Assembly: GCA_005887895.1 (NCBI GenBank)
Contig: VBPC01000178.1
Coordinates: 1 to 43,201 of the forward strand
DNA: 43,201 nt
Reading direction: 5' to 3'
Origin: Candidatus Rokuibacteriota bacterium
Lineage (GTDB): Bacteria > Methylomirabilota > Methylomirabilia > Rokubacteriales > CSP1-6
In this document: positions 39,015-43,201 of the stretch, piece after piece
Position numbering within the stretch: position 1 is the stretch's first letter
Layout: each line of letters starts with the position of its first letter
Position numbers and translations under genes: made by a program
The notes under the pieces: generated by a model
What the model was told of the DNA's origin: nothing
Database searches by the model: none
Seen by the model: the letters and a program-made list of their open reading frames with translations, nothing else

Positions 39015-39440
39015 TCAGAACGGAACGTCATCCTCGCCGCCGGCGGTCTCCTCGGCGAACGCGGGGGCGGCGGCCGCGACCGCCGCCGGCGCGCCGGCGC
39101 CGGCGCCCTTGGTGCGGCTCATGAACTGAACGCGCTCGGCCACCACCTCGGTGGCGGTGCGCTTCTGGCCGTCCTTGCTCTCCCAGTCGCGTGTCTGCAG
39201 GCGGCCCTCGACGAAGACTTGACTGCCCTTGTCGAGGTATTCGCCGCACGACTCGGCCTGCTTGCCCCACACCACGACGGTGAGAAAGCAGGTCTCCTCG
39301 CGCTTCTCCCCGCTCTGGGTCGAGTAGTTGCGGTTCACTGCCAGCCTCAGGTCCGCCACGGCGGTGCCGCTCGGGGTGTAGCGCAGCTCCGGCGGGCGGG
39401 TGAGATTGCCGATCAGCAGCACTTTGTTCAGGCTCGCCAT
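39015..39440 (-). CDS. ssb: Single-stranded DNA-binding protein
   Basis: This 141-residue SSB has one OB-fold (SLNKVLLIGNLTRPPELRYT, VEGRLQTRDWESKDGQKR). An Ala/Gly/Pro-rich linker and the acidic tip GGEDDVPF follow; the tip recruits repair and replication proteins. ATG 39440 overlaps the rpsF stop as ATGA and is preferred over the TTG one codon earlier. Confidence 0.96.
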   Translation of the reverse strand: MASLNKVLLIGNLTRPPELRYTPSGTAVADLRLAVNRNYSTQSGEKREETCFLTVVVWGKQAESCGEYLDKGSQVFVEGRLQTRDWESKDGQKRTATEVVAERVQFMSRTKGAGAGAPAAVAAAAPAFAEETAGGEDDVPF

Positions 39441-39787
39441 CAACCGACCTCCTCAAGGACCTCTTGAGTTTTCGCCGGCCGAGCCTTCTTGCGAATCGGG
39501 ACCTGGGTCGAGAGGAAGCGGAGCACGTTCTCGTTGAGGCGGAGCTGCCGCTCGAACTCCTTCACCATGGCGGGCTCGGCAGAGACCTCGAAGACCGCGT
39601 ACGTTCCCTCGCGCTGCTTGCGGATGTCGTACGCCAGCCGGCGCTTCCCCCAGTTCTCCATCTTCACGACCTCGGCGCCCAGCGTCTTCACCTGCTCGCC
39701 CAGCTGCGTCAGCAGGGCCGCCACCTCTTCGTCGGCGGGACGCGGATCGACGATGACCAGGACTTCATAGGGCCGCAGTGCACTCAC
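39440..39787 (-). CDS. rpsF: 30S ribosomal protein S6
   Basis: S6 (115 residues from GTG 39787) has LRPYEVLVIVDPRP as its first strand and WGKRRLAYDIRKQREGTYAVF in its core. The GTG start is unlikely on ribosome-binding grounds, because GGGGAG directly abuts it. A CTG three codons later at 39778 sits eight bases after GGAGG and would give MRPYEVLVIVDP, matching the usual MRxYE start of S6. Either the CTG is used or the GTG is initiated despite poor spacing. It is the first gene of rpsF-ssb-rpsR-rplI. Confidence 0.95.
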   Translation of the reverse strand: MSALRPYEVLVIVDPRPADEEVAALLTQLGEQVKTLGAEVVKMENWGKRRLAYDIRKQREGTYAVFEVSAEPAMVKEFERQLRLNENVLRFLSTQVPIRKKARPAKTQEVLEEVG

Positions 39788-40089
39788 CTCCCCAGGACCG
39801 ATCGCGACGCGTTTGGGTGCGAAGCGCTACCGTATCAGACATCGTCAACGCCTGCAACGTCAACGCCCGAAAATAGATACGGCCCGGGCCAGTTTCCCGA
39901 CCCGGGCCGTCGCCGGCGCATCGCACCGGCCTCAACCGTCCCGCCTCGCCGCGATTCGAGCGCCGGCTTCGCGGGCGCAATCCAAAAACCATTCGAGCGC
40001 GGAGGGGAGTGTGAGGGGGGCGTAGCCCCCCTCACGACAACAATGGTTGTCGGACAGGACTGAAACCCGCCCGACTCCCCATCTCGCCC
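39788..40089. other. Intergenic region between groEL and rpsF
   Basis: These 302 bp hold no gene. From the groEL side they contain stem GACAAC/GTTGTC (40036-40051), a perfect 11-bp stem GTGAGGGGGGC/GCCCCCCTCAC (40011-40035, 3-base loop), and a third stem ACGGCCCGGG/CCCGGGCCGT (39879-39910) followed on the minus strand by ATCTATTTTCG. The last is the best intrinsic terminator candidate for groEL. Two direct GGCGTTGACG-like repeats near 39845-39867 lie in the probable rpsF promoter region, but no clean -10 pairs with them. Confidence 0.55.
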
Positions 40090-41751
<1,662 letters not shown>

Positions 41752-42042
41752 TTATTCGAGAATGGCGAGGACGTCTTCTTCGCGCAGGATCAGATAGTCT
41801 TCGCCGTCGATCTTGACCTCGTTGCCGGAATACTTGCCGAACAGGATGCGGTCGCCCGACTTGACGTCGAGCGGGATGCGCTTGCCGTTGTCGTCCATCT
41901 TGCCGGCGCCGACGGCGACGACCTTGGCGCGCTGGGGCTTCTCCTTCGCGGTGTCGGGAATGATGATCCCGCCGATCTTCTCCTCGCCCTCTTCCTCGCG
42001 CTTGACGAGGATTCGATCGTGCAGCGGACGAATCTTCTTCAT
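41752..42042 (-). CDS. groES: Co-chaperonin GroES (10 kDa)
   Basis: The 96-residue GroES caps Gro[22 protein letters not shown] opens the beta-barrel, [20 protein letters not shown] is the mobile GroEL-binding loop, and [20 protein letters not shown] closes the fold. The ATG at 42042 has AAGGAGG ten bases upstream; the longer frame from 42141 is not real. Transcription is controlled by the CIRCE element at 42135-42161. Confidence 0.98.
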   Translation of the reverse strand: MKKIRPLHDRILVKREEEGEEKIGGIIIPDTAKEKPQRAKVVAVGAGKMDDNGKRIPLDVKSGDRILFGKYSGNEVKIDGEDYLILREEDVLAILE

Positions 42043-42134
42043 AGACGCTCTGCCTCCTTGAGTCGTGGTGGACACTGTTGGATCAGTCGGTCCCGGAGCC
42101 CGTGTCCTCGGGGACGCCAGGCTCGACGTGCTTG

Positions 42135-42161
42135 TTAGCACTCCTCAAAAGCGAGTGCTAA
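42135..42161. promoter_or_regulatory. CIRCE operator (HrcA binding site)
   Basis: TTAGCACTC (42135-42143), nine spacer bases, GAGTGCTAA (42153-42161): an exact match to the CIRCE consensus bound by the heat-shock repressor HrcA. It overlaps the groES promoter and transcription start. hrcA itself is not in the window. Confidence 0.97.
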
Positions 42162-42164
42162 TAT
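42135..42164 (+). promoter_or_regulatory. Candidate promoter of the dehydrogenase gene, embedded in CIRCE
   Basis: On the plus strand TTAGCA (42135-42140) and TAATAT (42159-42164) are 18 bases apart, each four of six to consensus. Both fall on CIRCE half-sites. If used, HrcA would repress the divergent gene as well. Confidence 0.4.
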
Positions 42165-42188
42165 AGGCACGCTCTCGGGGCGGATCAA
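42160..42188 (-). promoter_or_regulatory. groESL promoter
   Basis: On the minus strand TTGATC (42188-42183) and TATATT (42165-42160) are exactly 17 bases apart, a vegetative sigma70-type promoter. CIRCE starts at the -10, the usual layout for HrcA-regulated groESL operons. Confidence 0.85.
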
Positions 42189-42211
42189 GCAAAAAATCAC
42201 GGGGGTCATAG

Positions 42212-43171
42212 ATGGCCAAAAGTGTTTTGATTTCAAATGTTTTGCCGTCAGAAGCGCGTCAGATGATCCCTGCGGAGGTCACGGTCGACTACAACGACAC
42301 GGACCAGCCCTTGCCCAAGGCCGAGCTCATCAAGCGGCTTCAGGGCAAGGACGGCCTGATCTGCCACATCATCTCCACCATCGATGACGAGGTGCTGGCC
42401 GCGGCGCCCAACCTGAAGGTCGTCGCGAACGTCGCCGTCGGCTACAACAACATCGACGTCGCCGCCGCCACCCGACGCGGCGTCGTCGTCACCAACACGC
42501 CCGACGTCCTCACCGAGACCACCGCCGATTTCGCCTTCACGCTGCTGATGGCCGCCGCCCGCCGGGTCGTCGAGGCCGACGCCTATGCGCGCGCCGGACA
42601 GTGGAAGGCGTGGAAATGGGACCTCCTGTGGGGCGCCGACATCCACGGCAAGACCCTCGGCGTGGTCGGCTTCGGCCGGATCGGCCGCGCGGTCGCTCGC
42701 CGCGGTCTCGGCTTCGGCATGCGCGTCCTCTATCACGACACGGTGCGCGCCGACCCCGCCACGGAGCGCGCGCTCAACGCCACGGCCACCGACATGGACA
42801 CGCTCCTGCGCCAGTCAGACTTCGTGTCGCTGCACACCCTGCTGAGCCCCGAGACGCGGCACCTGATCAACGAGCGCACGCTGCGGCTCATGAAGAAGAC
42901 CGCGATCCTCGTCAACGCCGCCCGCGGCCCCGTCGTCGACGAGGCGGCGCTGGTCAAGGCGCTGTCCGAGCGGTGGATCGCCGGCGCCGGCCTCGACGTC
43001 TTCGAGGAGGAGCCGAAGATGCACCCGGGGCTGGTGGGGCTGAGCAACGTGACGCTGGCGCCGCACATCGCCAGCGCCTCCGGCGAGACCCGCATCGCGA
43101 TGGCGACGCTGGCGGTGCGCAACTGCCTCGCCGTGCTCGACGGCAAGCCGCCGATCACACCTGCCCGCTGA
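42212..43171 (+). CDS. D-isomer-specific 2-hydroxyacid dehydrogenase (glyoxylate/hydroxypyruvate reductase type)
   Basis: This 319-residue NAD(P)-dependent enzyme probably reduces glyoxylate or hydroxypyruvate. LGVVGFGRIGRAVARRGLGF is the Rossmann GxGxxG motif, with the acidic residue after YHD suggesting NAD preference. VNAARGPVVDEAALV carries the catalytic Arg, LDVFEEEP the Glu and LAPHIASAS the His. NVAVGYNNIDVAAATRRGV and VTNTPDVLTETTADFAF are typical of GyaR-like glyoxylate reductases. GGGGGT lies about five bases before the ATG. The first 12 codons are strikingly AT-rich compared with the rest. Confidence 0.92.
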   Translation: MAKSVLISNVLPSEARQMIPAEVTVDYNDTDQPLPKAELIKRLQGKDGLICHIISTIDDEVLAAAPNLKVVANVAVGYNNIDVAAATRRGVVVTNTPDVLTETTADFAFTLLMAAARRVVEADAYARAGQWKAWKWDLLWGADIHGKTLGVVGFGRIGRAVARRGLGFGMRVLYHDTVRADPATERALNATATDMDTLLRQSDFVSLHTLLSPETRHLINERTLRLMKKTAILVNAARGPVVDEAALVKALSERWIAGAGLDVFEEEPKMHPGLVGLSNVTLAPHIASASGETRIAMATLAVRNCLAVLDGKPPITPAR

Positions 43172-43201
43172 TCGGCGCGCGCCGGCTCGGCCCGAGCGAG
43201 T

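Overview
The window is a stretch of very GC-rich bacterial chromosome. It carries housekeeping genes (groES-groEL, rpsF-ssb-rpsR-rplI-dnaB, mreBCD-mrdA-rodA-rng, ppa, cspA) in densely packed operons with many 4-bp ATGA/GTGA stop-start overlaps. Base composition, frequent GTG starts and G/C-run intergenic repeats resemble Candidatus Rokubacteria / Methylomirabilota. That placement is inference from gene content and style; no rRNA gene lies in the window to confirm it. I see no phage genes, IS elements, CRISPR arrays or tRNAs. The only clear mobile element is an intein in dnaB.

Layout. 1-170: two copies of an 87-bp-period intergenic repeat. 171-8550 (+): an alpha-glucan/trehalose operon with a DUF5752 protein, a TreT-like trehalose-forming glycosyltransferase, a second glycosyltransferase, GlgE, TreS and maltokinase. 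8501-11621 (-): a secreted BamE-like protein, a gamma-glutamyltransferase and an AIR-synthase/HypE-like protein. 11643-12542 (+): glutamate formimidoyltransferase. 12648-16210 (-): a copper operon (csoR-copA-YHS protein-DUF2889) behind a textbook CsoR operator. 16299-17429 (-): a small protein with a clamp-binding-like tail and a methyltransferase. 17453-25056 (-): ppa, then the elongasome operon mreB-mreC-mreD-mrdA-rodA-rng; mreC as given is broken. 25207-26232 (+): a conserved protein of unknown function. 26229-27127: cspA with an elaborate leader, facing a probable stand-alone structured RNA on the minus strand. 27123-33484 (-): a secreted HhH protein and a seven-gene operon (alkA-like, DUF971, MFS exporter, unknown, PPOX, ABC-F, HNH). 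33591-39787 (-): rpsF-ssb-rpsR-rplI, dnaB with a 421-residue intein, and a KimA-like permease. 40090-42042 (-): groES-groEL under a perfect CIRCE element. 42212-43171 (+): a divergent D-2-hydroxyacid dehydrogenase.

How genes work together. The first operon encodes a nearly closed GlgE route: NDP-glucose to trehalose (TreT-like), trehalose to maltose (TreS), maltose to maltose-1-phosphate (Mak), then polymerisation to alpha-1,4-glucan (GlgE). The mre-mrd block is the cell-elongation machine. The copper block senses and exports Cu(I).

The most unusual locus is 26723-27103. On the minus strand I see a plausible promoter, a transcript of about 345 nt and a strong branched terminator. In the middle lies a segment complementary to the 3' end of bacterial 16S rRNA. 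The match is 17/17 across the anti-Shine-Dalgarno region and continues imperfectly through helix 45. It could be a 16S-targeting regulatory RNA or an extreme ribosome-binding leader. It sits convergent to cspA, which itself lies behind a promoter, an intrinsic terminator and three hairpins.
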